Source of the DNA: Ypsolopha sequella
Lineage: Eukaryota > Arthropoda > Insecta > Lepidoptera > Ypsolophidae
DNA: 64,000 nucleotides
Assembly (NCBI GenBank): GCA_934047225.1
Contig: OW203992.1
Span: 21,723,501-21,787,500 of the forward strand
Direction: 5' to 3'
Shown here: positions 1-10,379 of the stretch, in pieces
How positions within the stretch are numbered: position 1 is the first letter of the stretch
Layout: the number at the start of each line of letters is the position of its first letter
The notes under the pieces: model-generated
The model's input: the letters and a program-made list of their open reading frames with translations, nothing else
What the model was told of the DNA's origin: nothing
Databases searched by the model: none
Made by a program: the position numbers and the translations under genes

Positions 1-864
1 AGGATAGAAGTCAATCCTGACAAAAGTCAAGCGATTTATTTCAAACGGTGGCTTAGTGGTAATAATTCACTACCAAGTCTCTCGCTCTTTGGCTGGCTAG
101 TTCCATGGTCTAAACAAGCCAAATACTTAGGGGTAACATTCGATAGTCGGCTCACTTTTGGCCCTCACATCAAAATTGTCAGAGACCGGGCAGCTTTCTT
201 CTTGAGTAGACTATTCCCACTAGTAAATGCTCGAAGCAAATTATCCCTTCGCAGCAAAATAAGGCTTTATCTCACATGCATCAGACCAGTCTTCACTTAC
301 GCTAGTGTGGCATTTGCCCACGCTTCTAAGTATCATATTAACAAACTACAGGTTATTCAAAATAGGTTTTTGCGTAGGGCTACAGGTGCTCCGTGGTTCG
401 TCCGCAACTATAATCTTCACAAGGACCTCCGTGTCCCTACTGTTCGTCACTATATGAGGGAGGCATCTAGGAAATTCTTCGATACCTCATCGAACCATAG
501 GAATCCACTGATTAGGAGAGCTTCAGAGTATGTGGCGGATCCCTCATTCAAATATTGCAAACGACGCCTGCGTCACGTATTGTTAGATCCTGACGACGAC
601 ATTACAGCCCGGATTATAGCATCCGACCCCCCCAACAACCCCGACGATAATACCTCAGCGACTGCCCCTGTATTCATTCACCGTCCCCGACGTAGGAGAC
701 GTAACACTTCAAACACCATTTCATCCCCATTAGACACGAGGCCCTCCGCCCCGGTCACTACAACCACTAAGCTTTCAGCAAACGCTTTGCGTCAACGACG
801 CCTCTACCTCAGACAACTTGACACGCGATACAGGTATATACCTGGTCGCTTCTCTCCAATATAG
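1..864 (+). CDS. LINE ORF2 C-terminal part (reverse transcriptase, Jockey-like), 5' end outside window
   Basis: Frame 1 is open from the first base of the window to the TAG at 862-864, so the true start lies upstream. Seen: an RT fingers/palm tail with NPDKSQAI near residue 5, then KYLGVTFDSRLTF, followed by the thumb-like region with RPVFTYASVAF and the residues LQVIQNRFLRRATGAPWF. This order is typical of Jockey-clade non-LTR retrotransposons in insects; the catalytic FADD box would lie before position 1. The last 80 residues are rich in Pro, Arg and Thr. The protein would prime reverse transcription of its own RNA at a nicked chromosomal site. No stop or frameshift is visible, so this copy may be young. 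Jockey clade is inferred; the LINE RT assignment itself is firm. Confidence 0.85.
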   Translation, partial: RIEVNPDKSQAIYFKRWLSGNNSLPSLSLFGWLVPWSKQAKYLGVTFDSRLTFGPHIKIVRDRAAFFLSRLFPLVNARSKLSLRSKIRLYLTCIRPVFTYASVAFAHASKYHINKLQVIQNRFLRRATGAPWFVRNYNLHKDLRVPTVRHYMREASRKFFDTSSNHRNPLIRRASEYVADPSFKYCKRRLRHVLLDPDDDITARIIASDPPNNPDDNTSATAPVFIHRPRRRRRNTSNTISSPLDTRPSAPVTTTTKLSANALRQRRLYLRQLDTRYRYIPGRFSPI

Positions 865-1038
865 CACACACCATCAACGTCCTGAGCCGAGGTCCCCCAG
901 CTGGGGGCCCTCAGCGATTGTTGATTAAAAATCACAGGAGGTGAACGTTCTCGGCGTTCCCTCCTTTTGTCCGGGTAAAGCTGTTAAGGCCAGACGGCCA
1001 ATAGCATAGTAAGTCACTTAAAAAAAAAAAAAAAAAAA
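1..1038 (+). mobile_element. Jockey-like LINE, 3' end with UTR and poly(A)
   Basis: The ORF is followed by a 156-bp 3' UTR holding a C-rich hairpin (cccccagctgggggccc around 894-910). A run of A at about 1020-1038 is the retrotransposition tail. The element therefore ends at about 1038 and its 5' part is outside the window. Confidence 0.8.
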
Positions 1039-1700
1039 CGGAGATTCACATTCTTTTACTTATTATGAAACTTATCGAATTATGACATACCTATTATTAC
1101 CTTTTACAAGCTTTTAATTACTACCTGTTAATATTCTACCTGTCTGGAATTCTGCCTGTTTGGATTAAATCTTGAATTTCTGAATGTTAAACCAGTTCCC
1201 TCCAACCGATTGAGCTACAATTTTGCACACACGTTTACATGGGTATAAAAAAAGGATTTGACAAGGAAAATATCATAAGCTAAGTGACGTCATTCTAAAG
1301 TCAATATGACGGACGCGACACAATGGCAATTTATCATTTTCACATACCCTTGGAATGGTTATAAAAGGAAGATTTGATGAGGAGAATACAAAAAGCTAAA
1401 TAATTTTAGCATGAGTCTTAGATGGTGGACGTTTCTTACGATGGACTAAATTTCCTTAACCTAACCATGACATGGGTATCTAATGAAAGAGTTTAGTTTA
1501 GAGTAAGCAGAATACGTGACGTCATTCTAAATTAAAATGGCTGACGCCGCAACATCCCCTTAATTCTCATGATTGCTAATACCAACAGTAAGACGTTAGA
1601 TAGCAGTCCAGATCATGTCTTAGATCAATCATATTAAACAGTATTATATAGTTTATAAAAAGGGCGTAATTTTGCGACTAAGACACTGTGCATATTCCAG
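1039..1700. other. Intergenic; degenerate short repeats
   Basis: No coding signal. The phrases 'ttttgcacacacgtttaca' (1212) and 'gtgacgtcattctaaa' (1285 and 1518) recur. The first has a relative near 44420, so this is old interspersed repeat material. Confidence 0.4.
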
Positions 1701-1707
1701 ACAATAA

Positions 1708-1868
1708 AGCCGATTCTGAAGGCTTTAATTTTAGTTTTAATACTGTCAAAACTAAATTTTCTTGATTTCAAAATAGTCTTTAAATGTTAGGAACAGAAGC
1801 TAAATTACTTTGGAAAAATTTAAGTTTTGACAGTACTAAAACTAAAATTGAAGCCTTCAGAATCGGCT
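1708..1868. repeat. Foldback element with about 54-bp arms
   Basis: The arm at 1708-1760 is the reverse complement of 1814-1868 with few mismatches (starting agccgattctgaaggct), separated by about 53 bp. The stretch reading gactattttgaaatcaag on the minus strand near 1770 recurs on the plus strand at 10527-10555, so parts of this element are interspersed. Confidence 0.75.
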
Positions 1869-1879
1869 ACATTGTGCTA

Positions 1880-3118
1880 CTAAGACAGTCTGTTACCGGT
1901 CCGGGGAAATGCAGTGAAGTTTCAAAACTAACATCACATCAACCAAATTCTTCATGACCCCTTACATCTAAAGCCATCAAGAACTTCGGCTTATGTATTC
2001 TACGCGGTAGTTATATGTAGTTCAGAATTTTCACATATGAAAAGAATACGACACCAAAACTTCAAATTAAAAATAGTTTTAGAATCTTCAGATAACGCCC
2101 TTTCTAATGTTTTTTAATGTTTTTAAGGTTTTTTGACCTTTCAATGTTTTTTGGGATGGCTAGTGGGCTGAGTTGACCACTAAAAGTAAATTAATTTTTC
2201 ATAGTTTTGAATTTGGGCTGAGTTGCCCCTCACAAAAATTGAATATTTTTGCAAGTGTACAATCCAGCCCGCGGGCTATGTTTGTTACAGGCTGAGTTAC
2301 CCCTGAAGTCCTCTATTGGTTGATTGAACTAAAATTCAATATTATATTTATATGGCAAACACCTAGCCACTTTTTGACTTAAGCCTCGAAGACACACAAA
2401 AAGACATTGCGAGATGATTTGATTTCTGTTTTTTGAAACCCTAGCTTTTTAGACGGACCCTTGAGTTTTTTTTTAAACCTCAAAAAGAGAAGGTCTAATC
2501 AGCGTTGGTAACACAATGGATTCCAATAATTAAGCATAAATCCGTATTGTAAATGAACCTGTCGCGGTAAGCTTCCCGCGAAACCTTCATCAGATGAAAT
2601 AATTGACGATCGTTCCGGTGTTCACTCGGATTTGCCGGTGCTGCGGGATTTCGTAGTTTATGCATTATTTTGTTCCGGTTGCCATGAAATTTTAACGAGC
2701 ATTTTCGGCAAATATTTGAGAATAATTTGACGTTTTCTTGTTTTGTTTCTTTGTTTTTCGTGTATAATACGAGTATTTTAGTGTTACTAATGTAGGCGTA
2801 AAATCACACAAAAAAAGAAAAAAAAAACACATTTATCGGAATAGTTTCGTTAATAGGTATAGAAACAACTAGGCGCCACTTCCCAGCATCGGCCGAAAAT
2901 AACTCTTTTGATAAAAAAAAACTTAAACGATACGTTAAAACTATTATGAAAAAAAAAATGTTTGTTAGTCAAACTACAAAAAAACAACTTCATTTAAGGA
3001 AATTATTCTCGTATATAAGAAACAGCAAGAAAATATTTTTCAAAGCCAAGCTGTTTTTGAACTAAAATTAAGTAATATTTGTGAATTTTTTTAAAACCAC
3101 CAATGGTGTATTTGTGCA
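1880..3118. other. Intergenic; no gene seen
   Basis: AT-rich. The nonamer ggctgagtt recurs at 2166, 2216 and 2290, twice followed by a C-rich 'cccct'-like step. A-runs occur at 2815 and 2948. Nothing else is recognised. Confidence 0.4.
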
Positions 3119-3620
3119 CTAAAATACAAAAAAATATTGCTTCGAAAAATCATTATTATAACATGCGGCTTGAACACTCACGTGTGATTGTTGTACTAAT
3201 TGCCGTTTTAAGGCGATATTTAAAAGTTTGAGCGTCCCTGTTAGCGTCTCCATTGAAAAAACTCTCAATGCGAGTGGGTCGGATTCGTGGAAAAGTAGCA
3301 AAAAGTCGGTTTCTTATTAATATAAAACGTACTGGGCTATTTTGTCAAAAATATTTTCAAGGAGACTTTACAAATACATAATGTCCACATTTTAAATGCA
3401 ATTTCACAATAAAATTAGTAAGGATTTCAGAATTACAGGAAAAAATAAAACAATTAAGAGGTCTTTTCGGAATTAAATTCTATCAAGAAAATTTCATCCA
3501 ATCGCGTTTTCCTTCAATGAGAATCTTAATCAAATACTCAAACATTTACCCAAAAATGAAATACCTAGATGACGTTATAGTGGAGTAAATGGATTCGAAA
3601 AAACCCCATTTTTTTTTTTG
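3119..3620 (+). repeat. Interspersed repeat family A, copy 1
   Basis: Contains 'cgtccctgtta', 'ggtcggattcgtggaaaa' and 'gtagcaaaaagtcggttt', then a long AT-rich body ending near 'tggattcgaaaaaacccca'. An inverted copy lies at 15219-15640 and shorter relatives at 9533-9883 and 52775-53147. The short open frames here are chance readings of the repeat. Confidence 0.75.
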
Positions 3621-3945
3621 GTATCGCCTTATTAGCACATTCGGCATTTTTATGTGCATCTTCCAAGGTCTTGCCCCTAATGAGAAGTGCTGTGTCATCA
3701 GCATACACATATTTAAAAACCGCTGCTCTCTTCCTGAAAGCAAATTCATGTAGTGATCAAATATTTATAGCGGTCGGCCGAAATTGCAGACAATAAAATC
3801 TTCATTTGGTCGCTACAACCATAAATATTATATTGCAAAGTTACTAAATACGCGTTTTAAAAAAATTTGCTTGTCTATTTGATTCACCATCTGCAATGTT
3901 AACAACCACTACACATTTCTTCATTGTTTATTATATTTAACAGTG

Positions 3946-3981
3946 TTCCTTGATAATGCCGTAAGGCGAAACCGGTTGGAG
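3946..3981 (+). ncRNA. Hammerhead-ribozyme-like motif, CCGG type
   Basis: Seen: helix I strand ttcc, core ttgataa (consensus CUGANGA), helix II gcc-gtaa-ggc, gaaa at 3968-3971, palindromic helix III ccgg, tt, and helix I return strand ggag. One extra T stands between core and helix II. Two core bases differ from consensus. It matches the arrangement of the motifs at 4735-4770 and 4895-4930. Activity is unproven. Confidence 0.45.
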
Positions 3982-4385
3982 TAATAAAAAGTGATATTGT
4001 GGAACAGTAGTAAGTGTTTTTATCAAGATTTTAATATTTGTTTATCTACTTCCGTAATGCAATAATGCAATAATGTAAATGCAACATCAAAGCAGTTTTA
4101 TAAGTACCTAGATTGTTTATCCGATTTATTACATTATAACACCGCGATTCTGCGCTGCGATTGGCCTAATTTAAACCGCTAGAGACCCAATCAACAACAG
4201 AGACGAGAAATAATTCCCAACCTCATTATCTTAATCCCTTTATCCTGATTTGCCTTCAAGGCAAATTTACTGGAATGACACACCCGAGGTTCATGAATGT
4301 CTTCTTCTCATTTATCGTAAAATTGTTAGTTGAAAAAATAAAAACAATATTTTTGATGTCGTAGATTGTGTGCAACTGAACATAA
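3982..4385. other. Intergenic; no gene seen
   Basis: Begins with the sequence just after the ribozyme-like motif (taataaaaagtgatattg). It includes a short tandem 'aatgcaataatgcaataatg' at 4056. No coding or RNA gene is recognised. Confidence 0.35.
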
Positions 4386-4562
4386 TTAGACATTGGGACA
4401 CTCGTGTGTTTTGTTGTTTGCTCCCGTACTGTCTATACGGGCCCAAAAAAGTCCAACTAGTCCGTTCGTATGGGAACAAAACATTTATAAAGATCGCATT
4501 TAACCCTGTTCCTGATCACAACTGAATCTCCGTATGAATTCAGGCGGTTCATTAAAATTATG
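4386..4562. repeat. MITE family C, partial copy
   Basis: The right part matches the family C foldback at 20187-20425: 'tccgttcgtatgggaacaaa', 'cctgttcctgatcac', 'gaatctccgtatgaattc' and 'aggcggttcattaaa'. The left end is diverged, so the copy is incomplete. Confidence 0.65.
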
Positions 4563-4640
4563 TAAATTGTTTTAGCGATCATGAGAATCATATGGCATCC
4601 TTCAAGATGAAATGGTAGGCCTCTACAGACACCGAGACTT

Positions 4641-4702
4641 TTATTATAAAGATTGTTTAAAAAAACACTTGTTATTATAAAGATTGTTTAAAAAAACACT
4701 TG
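4641..4702. repeat. Tandem duplication, 31 bp x 2
   Basis: Two identical adjacent copies of a 31-bp unit beginning ttattataaagattg, at 4641-4671 and 4672-4702. The second belongs to the left arm of the foldback that follows. Confidence 0.85.
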
Positions 4703-4734
4703 TACTTATCCACATATGCAGTAAACTTTATTAT

Positions 4735-4770
4735 GCCCGACCGGTTTCGCTGTAAAGCATTTTCTAGGGC
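4735..4770 (-). ncRNA. Hammerhead-ribozyme-like motif, left arm
   Basis: Minus strand: helix I gccc, then a degenerate core (ctagaaaa), helix II tgc-ttta-cagc, intact gaaa, palindromic ccgg, the canonical triplet GUC, and helix I return gggc. The first core box is poor, so this is probably a decayed copy. Confidence 0.4.
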
Positions 4771-4894
4771 CTTTTACAAATCCTAACTAACAAAGAAAAT
4801 AATTTTATACTACAACTATGTCTAAAAATGACGTGCAAAAAAGACATGGTTGTAGTATAAAATTATTTTCTTTGTTAGTTAGGATTTGTAAAAG

Positions 4895-4930
4895 GCCCTA
4901 GAAAATGCTTTACGGCAAAACCGGTTGGGC
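4895..4930 (+). ncRNA. Hammerhead-ribozyme-like motif, right arm
   Basis: Mirror copy of 4735-4770. Helix I gccc/gggc pairs fully. The gaaa box is changed to aaaa and the cleavage triplet reads GUU. Likely inactive. Confidence 0.35.
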
Positions 4931-4989
4931 ATAATAAAGTTTACTGTACATATGGATGGATAAGTACAAGTGTTTTTTTAAACAATTCC

Positions 4990-5675
4990 ACCAAGTGCCA
5001 ACAATCACTAACATCTACTATGTTTATTATAAAGGTTTCTTTTTTCTACCGGAACTCTAACAGTCCGACTTCACTTTTATGTAACTCGTACGACACGAGC
5101 ACAAACAGCGTTTTGTTTCCGTTTCCGGGCAGGTGGCGTGTCGTTCTCTGAAAAGTTTTCATTTATCACCGGTGCATACCCGCGGAATGCTGTAAATGTT
5201 TCAGCGAGCAACTACATTGCTACAGACTGAATTGATGTACAAGTCAGTTTGGTTTTTGGCTTTCTGTCTTTGAAATAATTTACTAACTAAAATAAAAATA
5301 CAAGTGGTGTAGTGGGACTGCACGGCTGGGACAAGAGTTGTAACGAATTCATTTCGCTACTGACGCGCACGCCCTATGTATACTGCAATATACATAACAT
5401 ATATACAGACATAAGCTTGTAAACACACAAACACGCATACTATAGCAAAAGTGTCGTGACGGTCGAAGTTTTACACTTTATTCGGTCTAGCTTTCATTAA
5501 CGAAGGTACAATAAGTTGATATCATGTTTTAGTAATCCTGAATGTACTTGCTTTGGATTTTTGTGGATAAAATAAATAAATAAAATATAAGTATGGCACC
5601 TAGCTTCATTATGATAAATAGCAACAATAAAGATGCCATTACAACATCAAGGCAACAAAAAATTGAAGCGTGTGG
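4990..5675. other. Intergenic; no gene seen
   Basis: Unremarkable AT-rich sequence. A 'taaaataaataaataaaat' tail at 5568-5588 looks like the 3' end of an old retroposon. Confidence 0.35.
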
Positions 5676-6306
5676 CAACGTCACTTAAAAAAACCAGCCA
5701 AGTGCTAGTCGGACTCGCGCAAGAAGGGTTCCGTACCATTATCTATAAAAACGGCAAAAGAAACATGTCTGTTGTATGGGAGCCCCCTTAAATATTTATT
5801 TTATTCTGTTTTTTTGTATTTTTGTTAAAGCGGCAACATACATCATCTGTGAAAATTTCAACGGTCTAACTATCACGTTTAATGAGATACAGCCTGGTGA
5901 CAGACGGACAGACAGATGGACAGACAGACGGACAGACAGACGGACAGACAGACGGACAGACATACTTTAGTCTTCTCGTGAATAAAAGCGATTTTACAGA
6001 GATATGTCTTTGTAGTAGTGACTGTCGTAAGGTCATAGGATCTTGGCCCTGTATACAGAGGCAAAATACATCTTTACCGGTAATAGGCCTTGACCGTGGC
6101 TTGTCACCGCCCTCATGACGTAACCACGCCGCCAAGCGACTCGTTGTGTTCCGGCATGACGTCATGAGACATCCGTTACCGACTTCCGCAGATCTTACAG
6201 AAGCCGCTGGACAGATCAACGCCTCACCTGCTTTAACTCTCCTAATTTTTGGACTTGACATTTTTTTTGCATAGACACAGTTAAGCTTAAAATTACGGAA
6301 CCCTAA
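5676..6306 (+). repeat. Interspersed lepidopteran repeat (family E), full-length-like copy
   Basis: Starts 'accagccaagtgctagtcgg' and passes 'gggttccgtaccattatc' and 'gttgtatgggagcccc'. It then has a GACAGACG-rich minisatellite and closes with 'acggaaccctaaag'. This set of phrases is very common in moth and butterfly genomes. A stretch at about 5965-6280 is not part of the usual element and may be an insertion. Open frames on both strands here are repeat artefacts. Confidence 0.7.
5898..5960. repeat. Minisatellite, 12-bp unit (ggacagacagac)
   Basis: About five copies of a 12-bp unit in family E. The length is a multiple of three, which makes long artificial frames encoding TDRR or CPSV repeats. 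Confidence 0.85.
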
Positions 6307-7405
6307 AGAGACGAGAAAGATCGACATTTACGCACGTGTATTAAACGACGTTTTTAATACATTTGCGAATATGACATGACATAATTAAATTAAATTACAA
6401 GTCGACAGAAAACACACAAGAAACCTTTTGTTATAGCAGGCGCGGCAGTCTGTCTGGCGCCAGTTTGACACTGTTGCCAATGTTACAGAACAAAACAAAC
6501 GTATCCTTTTAATAATAATTTCTAAGATACATATATAAAAGAATTAAAATTATGACGTCTTTTACAATCTTTTACAATTTAACACATTCAATCATGTAAC
6601 AGTTTGAAAATACGAGTAGATTTATCCTAAATAGGAATAAATAGTTTTTAAGCTCTGTGTTTTTAAGTTTATCTCTGGTTACTTCCAGGACTACCAACAT
6701 AACGATGAATAAAACCTGTCCACAGAGTGCTAACTAAAACAATATCAATGGCAATCCTTAGATGGCATTAGTTGTTGATTAATAAAACACTAGTTAAAAA
6801 CACGTATCCACGCTATGCAGGAACGGAATCTAGCATGTTTCAATAATGAGAATTCAGAGGGTGCATAAAATTAAAACAAAGTAAAATACCTATTAAACCG
6901 TTTTTGGAGTAAAACCATAAATGTGCAGACAGACATCTAAATATCTCTGTGTCCCCTTCGCCCTATACATTATTCCGTTAACTTATTTCCGGTATATGTA
7001 CATACCGGAACGAAGCGAACATGAATCACTCACACCACCGTCCGTATTTATTTTGTGACTGGGCGGCCGGAAGGTGTGCCACTAATGGCAGTGACGTCAC
7101 TACCTCTGTTATTGTCCACCTTTGGCAGTAATCACTCGCTTTTACTGGCACTTTACAAGTTGATGCTTTCTCTCTAGATTGGATTTTACCTGAACTATAT
7201 TGAGTAATTGCTGAATTAAAAAACACAAGATGATATTATTTATAGCGAAATCAGTATTTAAAACAGTATTTAAAGGGTCTAAAAATCGTCGACCTAAGAT
7301 TTGAGCTTTTTAAAAATATTTGAGATATGTTTCTATAGGTAAAATTGATCGTTTCTAGTTTGTAATGCACATAATGAAGAAATAAACATCTTCATGATGT
7401 ATAAA
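6307..7405. other. Intergenic; no gene seen
   Basis: Read on both strands. A 'gtgacgtcac' palindrome occurs at 7092-7101. No reading frame, tRNA or transposon end is recognised. Confidence 0.35.
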
Positions 7406-7407
7406 TA

Positions 7408-8242
7408 GGTCTTTACATATGAAATTGCCGAAATTTTCTGACAGATTCATGAGTTCATAATTTCTGTAATTCAATAATTTGTTTTTGTTTTAAAGTTGAT
7501 TTCAAGGTTTTACATCTACGTATTAAATTTTGTTTTTATTTTCAATTTGATTATAAATATTAAATCTTGAAAAACAGTTCGTCCGAAATGCCATCCATTT
7601 CCATGATAAGATTCGTAATAATGTTTTACAGCTGACACTTTTCAAAAATGTAATTAATGTTGCTCTTAGTAAACAACATAAATGTAATTAATGTTGTCTC
7701 ATTCATACACTTGGCATAGATTAAATTGTGTTAAGGTGTGTTAATTCGAAAACCATTTCGAGATTTAGGTTTAATAAGCCGTATTTTCGAAGTTTTGTTC
7801 TAAAAAACCTCATGATGATGAATATTTTAACGAAAAGGCTGCAACTTCCATTTGCCCTCTGTGACGTTACTTGAGTAATGGCTGTTTAGAAATGTGTCCT
7901 TTGCTGTCAAGATAAATTTATAATAATTTGCTTCAGACTAATTTGACAGCTAGACGACAGATGAGTAGACTGACAGAGATATACCACTTTATTTTTAAGC
8001 AATCACACATCTTAGTAATCAGAATAATGTCTAAAATTCTCAAGTGACAAGGTCATCGGACAATTCTTTAGAAAATCATAAAAAATAATGGTTAATTTAT
8101 ATACAAAAATAATGAAAACTAAGTCCGAAAATGGCGAAAATTCTCCAAAAAAAAATCTTTTCAAAATTAAGCTATGGGAATTACATAACTTGAGTTTCCT
8201 TCAAATTCTCTATAGAAAACAGCAATTTCATATGTAAAGACC
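7408..8242. mobile_element. MITE family B, long copy (835 bp), TA target duplication
   Basis: Perfect terminal inverted repeats of about 21 bp begin ggtctttacatatgaaattg. TA lies on each side (7406-7407 and 8243-8244), as for Tc1/mariner insertions. There is no transposase. The middle (about 7720-8180) occurs without these ends at 16250, 33350 (inverted) and 40936, so it is a separate repeat module. Shorter family B copies lacking the middle are at 35505-35913 and, split by a PLE, at 53343-56080. Confidence 0.85.
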
Positions 8243-8249
8243 TAATATT

Positions 8250-9055
8250 CCCGAGCGAAGGGTGTTTTTGAGTATGAACTGTCACTGAAGAGTCAACATT
8301 CGTAGCATTCTCTTGTCACTGATGATTTTAACTTTGCTTTATCGCATTACTTCGGGCACAAATACACGCTTTTTAGGGCATGCAGGTTTAGAAGAGTATA
8401 ACAGTAACCTAGTATTCCTCAGCCAGGAACAGTCCTTATCCGGTACACCGGCACACCAAGGGTACGGTATTTATAAAGGAAGGGGGGAAGACATGCTCTC
8501 AACTGAGGAAGGTGATTATAATCAGCCGAGTGTTCACCTTTAGCCAATAATGGATATAGCGAAAAGGAAGGATAGAGGAAAGGCATGAGCTTTTTCCGTC
8601 CCTCTCGATTGCCATCTACTTTTTATCTTGTGGCTATTTTCCAATCGGGTGTCAAGAGTTGTTCAGGCCGCTATACAGGCACCTGACATGGCCCAACGAC
8701 CATACATACCATATTTATGTATGTTTATGCTGTTATGTTTTCATAACCGCCGAAACCAACAGCCCCATGTGCCCTTCGATGCCGTCCCGATGCAGGTTAC
8801 GCAAATGGTCATTGATCCCGCTCATGCCGGGTGTCAAAAAATGGTTATTTTGTTCGGGTGTTTGTTCATTTCCAACAGTCATAATTATTTACTGCCTTAC
8901 TTATTTACTGCATCCCTTTTTTGGGTTCTTTTATGGCGTTACTTCTACTAAGGGTTTCGTTTTGCCCCATGCATATGTTCGAAGTCTGTGGGAACGTGGT
9001 TTTTGCTTTGAAATTTTTTGCTTACTGTTTGGCTATATTTAATTGCATCTATTTC
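8250..9055 (+). other. GC-richer unique stretch, possible LINE 3' UTR
   Basis: Base composition rises at 8400-8860. 'gggcacaaatacacgctttt' (8353) is shared, inverted, with 39275-39305. Overlapping frames at 8628-8951 and 8659-9042 show no known motif. The block may be the untranslated end of a retroelement; no product is proposed. Confidence 0.3.
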
Positions 9056-9275
9056 GAGAAATCCATGAAAAACCATAAAAATGTAAGGGGGGGGGCCTTA
9101 TCTCCAAAATAAGGATATTATATGAAAAAAATCATGGCAATACCTATGTGTTTACGTAAAATTTACAGGAAAAATAAAGCGTTTGAGAAATTCACGAATA
9201 ACAATGACAAAATTAAATTTATCATCCAAAATACGGAACCCTAGGTACGCGAGTTCGACTCGCACTTGGCCGGTA
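9056..9275 (-). repeat. Family E repeat, terminal part
   Basis: Runs from 'tgcatctatttcgagaaat' to 'tacggaaccctaggtacgcg' and 'gactcgcacttggccgg'. It is nearly the same as the end of the copy at 58205-58893. Confidence 0.75.
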
Positions 9276-9289
9276 TTTTTACATGTACA

Positions 9290-9513
9290 ACATCTGTATT
9301 TCTCTCTTCTTATTTCCAGAGTAGATGAAAATAATACAACTTGCTAAACTTTGCCTAAAAACGAGGCAATGTTCACGTCACGATTCCTGATGGCTATTAT
9401 AATGGTATTTCATAAAATTTTGCTTTTTGGGCTGTATAAAGACGTAGTTAGATGTCGCTAGATAATGTTTTTTTTACCTTTTGTACTAATCTTAAGACAA
9501 ATCCAAGCGTAAA
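9290..9513. repeat. Interspersed repeat family J, copy 1
   Basis: 'aaacgaggcaatgttcacgt', 'tttgctttttgggctgtata' and 'cgtagttagatgtcgctaga' recur in inverted orientation at 12200-12370. The terminal 'aagcgtaaaggtcgcc' resembles the ends at 12094 and 42240. Confidence 0.7.
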
Positions 9514-9537
9514 GGTCGCCCTTTTACGCTTGGATTT
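9495..9537. repeat. Perfect hairpin at a repeat junction
   Basis: aaatccaagcgtaaa (9495-9509) is followed after a short loop by its exact reverse complement. The hairpin sits where family J meets family A. Confidence 0.7.
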
Positions 9538-9883
9538 AAAAGTTTTAGCGTCCCTGTTACTCCATATGCGAAAAAACCCTTAGTGTGAGAGGGACGGATT
9601 CGTGGAAAAGTAGCAAAAGTCGATTTTTAATTATAAAATGTACTAAAATTCAATTGCAGTCCATACGTTATTCTAAATTGTCAAACAGGTGAATTGGTGT
9701 CGAAAAAAACCTTATTTCAATAAATATTTCTATCGGGCCCAATTTCACGAATCGCGTTTCTGTTTTAATAGATCCCTAGAAAAAGATTTCAAAAATAATA
9801 TACTATTTTATTAAAATGATACATTATTTACTGAAGTAGTTATGCAAGTTCTTAAAGTGTCGATTTTTTTTCCGTAGCGCATT
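9533..9883 (+). repeat. Interspersed repeat family A, copy 2
   Basis: Shares 'cgtccctgttactccatatg', 'gagagggacggattcgtgg' and 'aagtgtcga' plus a T-run with copies at 3119, 15219 (inverted) and 52775. The 3' part ('cctagaaaaagatttcaaaa') is shared with 52775-53147 only. Confidence 0.75.
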
Positions 9884-10099
9884 AAGGGTCGGAGTTCGGA
9901 AATCGGGCAAAAACAGGTTTCGGCATCATCACTTCAGATGAAAGTAAGATATTAACATTTCTAAACAAAATAAATACAACGTGCTAAATGAACTATAAGA
10001 TCATTAAAAACAGTTGCTGTAAATTCTTATAGTAACTTTAGAGAAACATCAGGAATGTCAAGAAAAACTCTCGAATATCATTATCGTACCATCACTTTT

Positions 10100-10355
10100 G
10101 TAATTTAATTAGAGACATAACAATAACAAAACCTATTAATTTAATTAGAGTCAAAGCAATGACAAAACATAATAATTTATTTAGAGACATAACAATGACA
10201 AAACATATTAATTTAATTAGAGACATAACAATGACAAAACATACTAATTTAATTACAGACATAACAATGACGAAACATATTAATTTAATTAGAGACTTTA
10301 CAATGACAAAACCTATAAATTTAATTAGAGACATAAAAATGACAAAACATATTTC
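10100..10355. repeat. Minisatellite, 36-bp unit, about 7 copies
   Basis: The unit contains aatttaattagagacataac followed by aatgacaaaacatatt. Copies differ by a few substitutions and keep exact length. Because 36 is divisible by three, both strands carry open frames (repeating MTKHINLIRDIT or SLIKLICFVIVM); these are not considered genes. Confidence 0.9.
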
Positions 10356-10379
10356 AGAATCATAATAAAATATCAAACA

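Larger units (their letters stand above)
4681..4986. mobile_element. Foldback element with a ribozyme-like motif in each arm
   Basis: Two arms of about 135-140 bp are near-perfect inverted repeats, meeting in a short loop around 4818-4850. Each arm carries the CCGG-type hammerhead-like motif. Just outside the motif is 'ataataaagtttact', a phrase resembling the one after the solitary motif at 3946. No coding capacity. The structure recalls the inverted PLE dimer at 53.5 kb on a smaller scale, which is an inference. Confidence 0.7.

Noticed and set aside
5776..6327. Several overlapping frames with TDRR or CPSV repeats
   Set aside because: They derive from the 12-bp minisatellite and body of a common interspersed repeat.
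8628..9112. Three overlapping hydrophobic ORFs that might be membrane proteins
   Set aside because: T-rich DNA gives Phe/Leu-rich translations. Frames overlap and no start context or homolog is recognised.
10092..10376. 94-codon minus-strand frame (and a 68-codon plus-strand frame)
   Set aside because: Both are readings of the 36-bp minisatellite; unit length divisible by three keeps any frame open.
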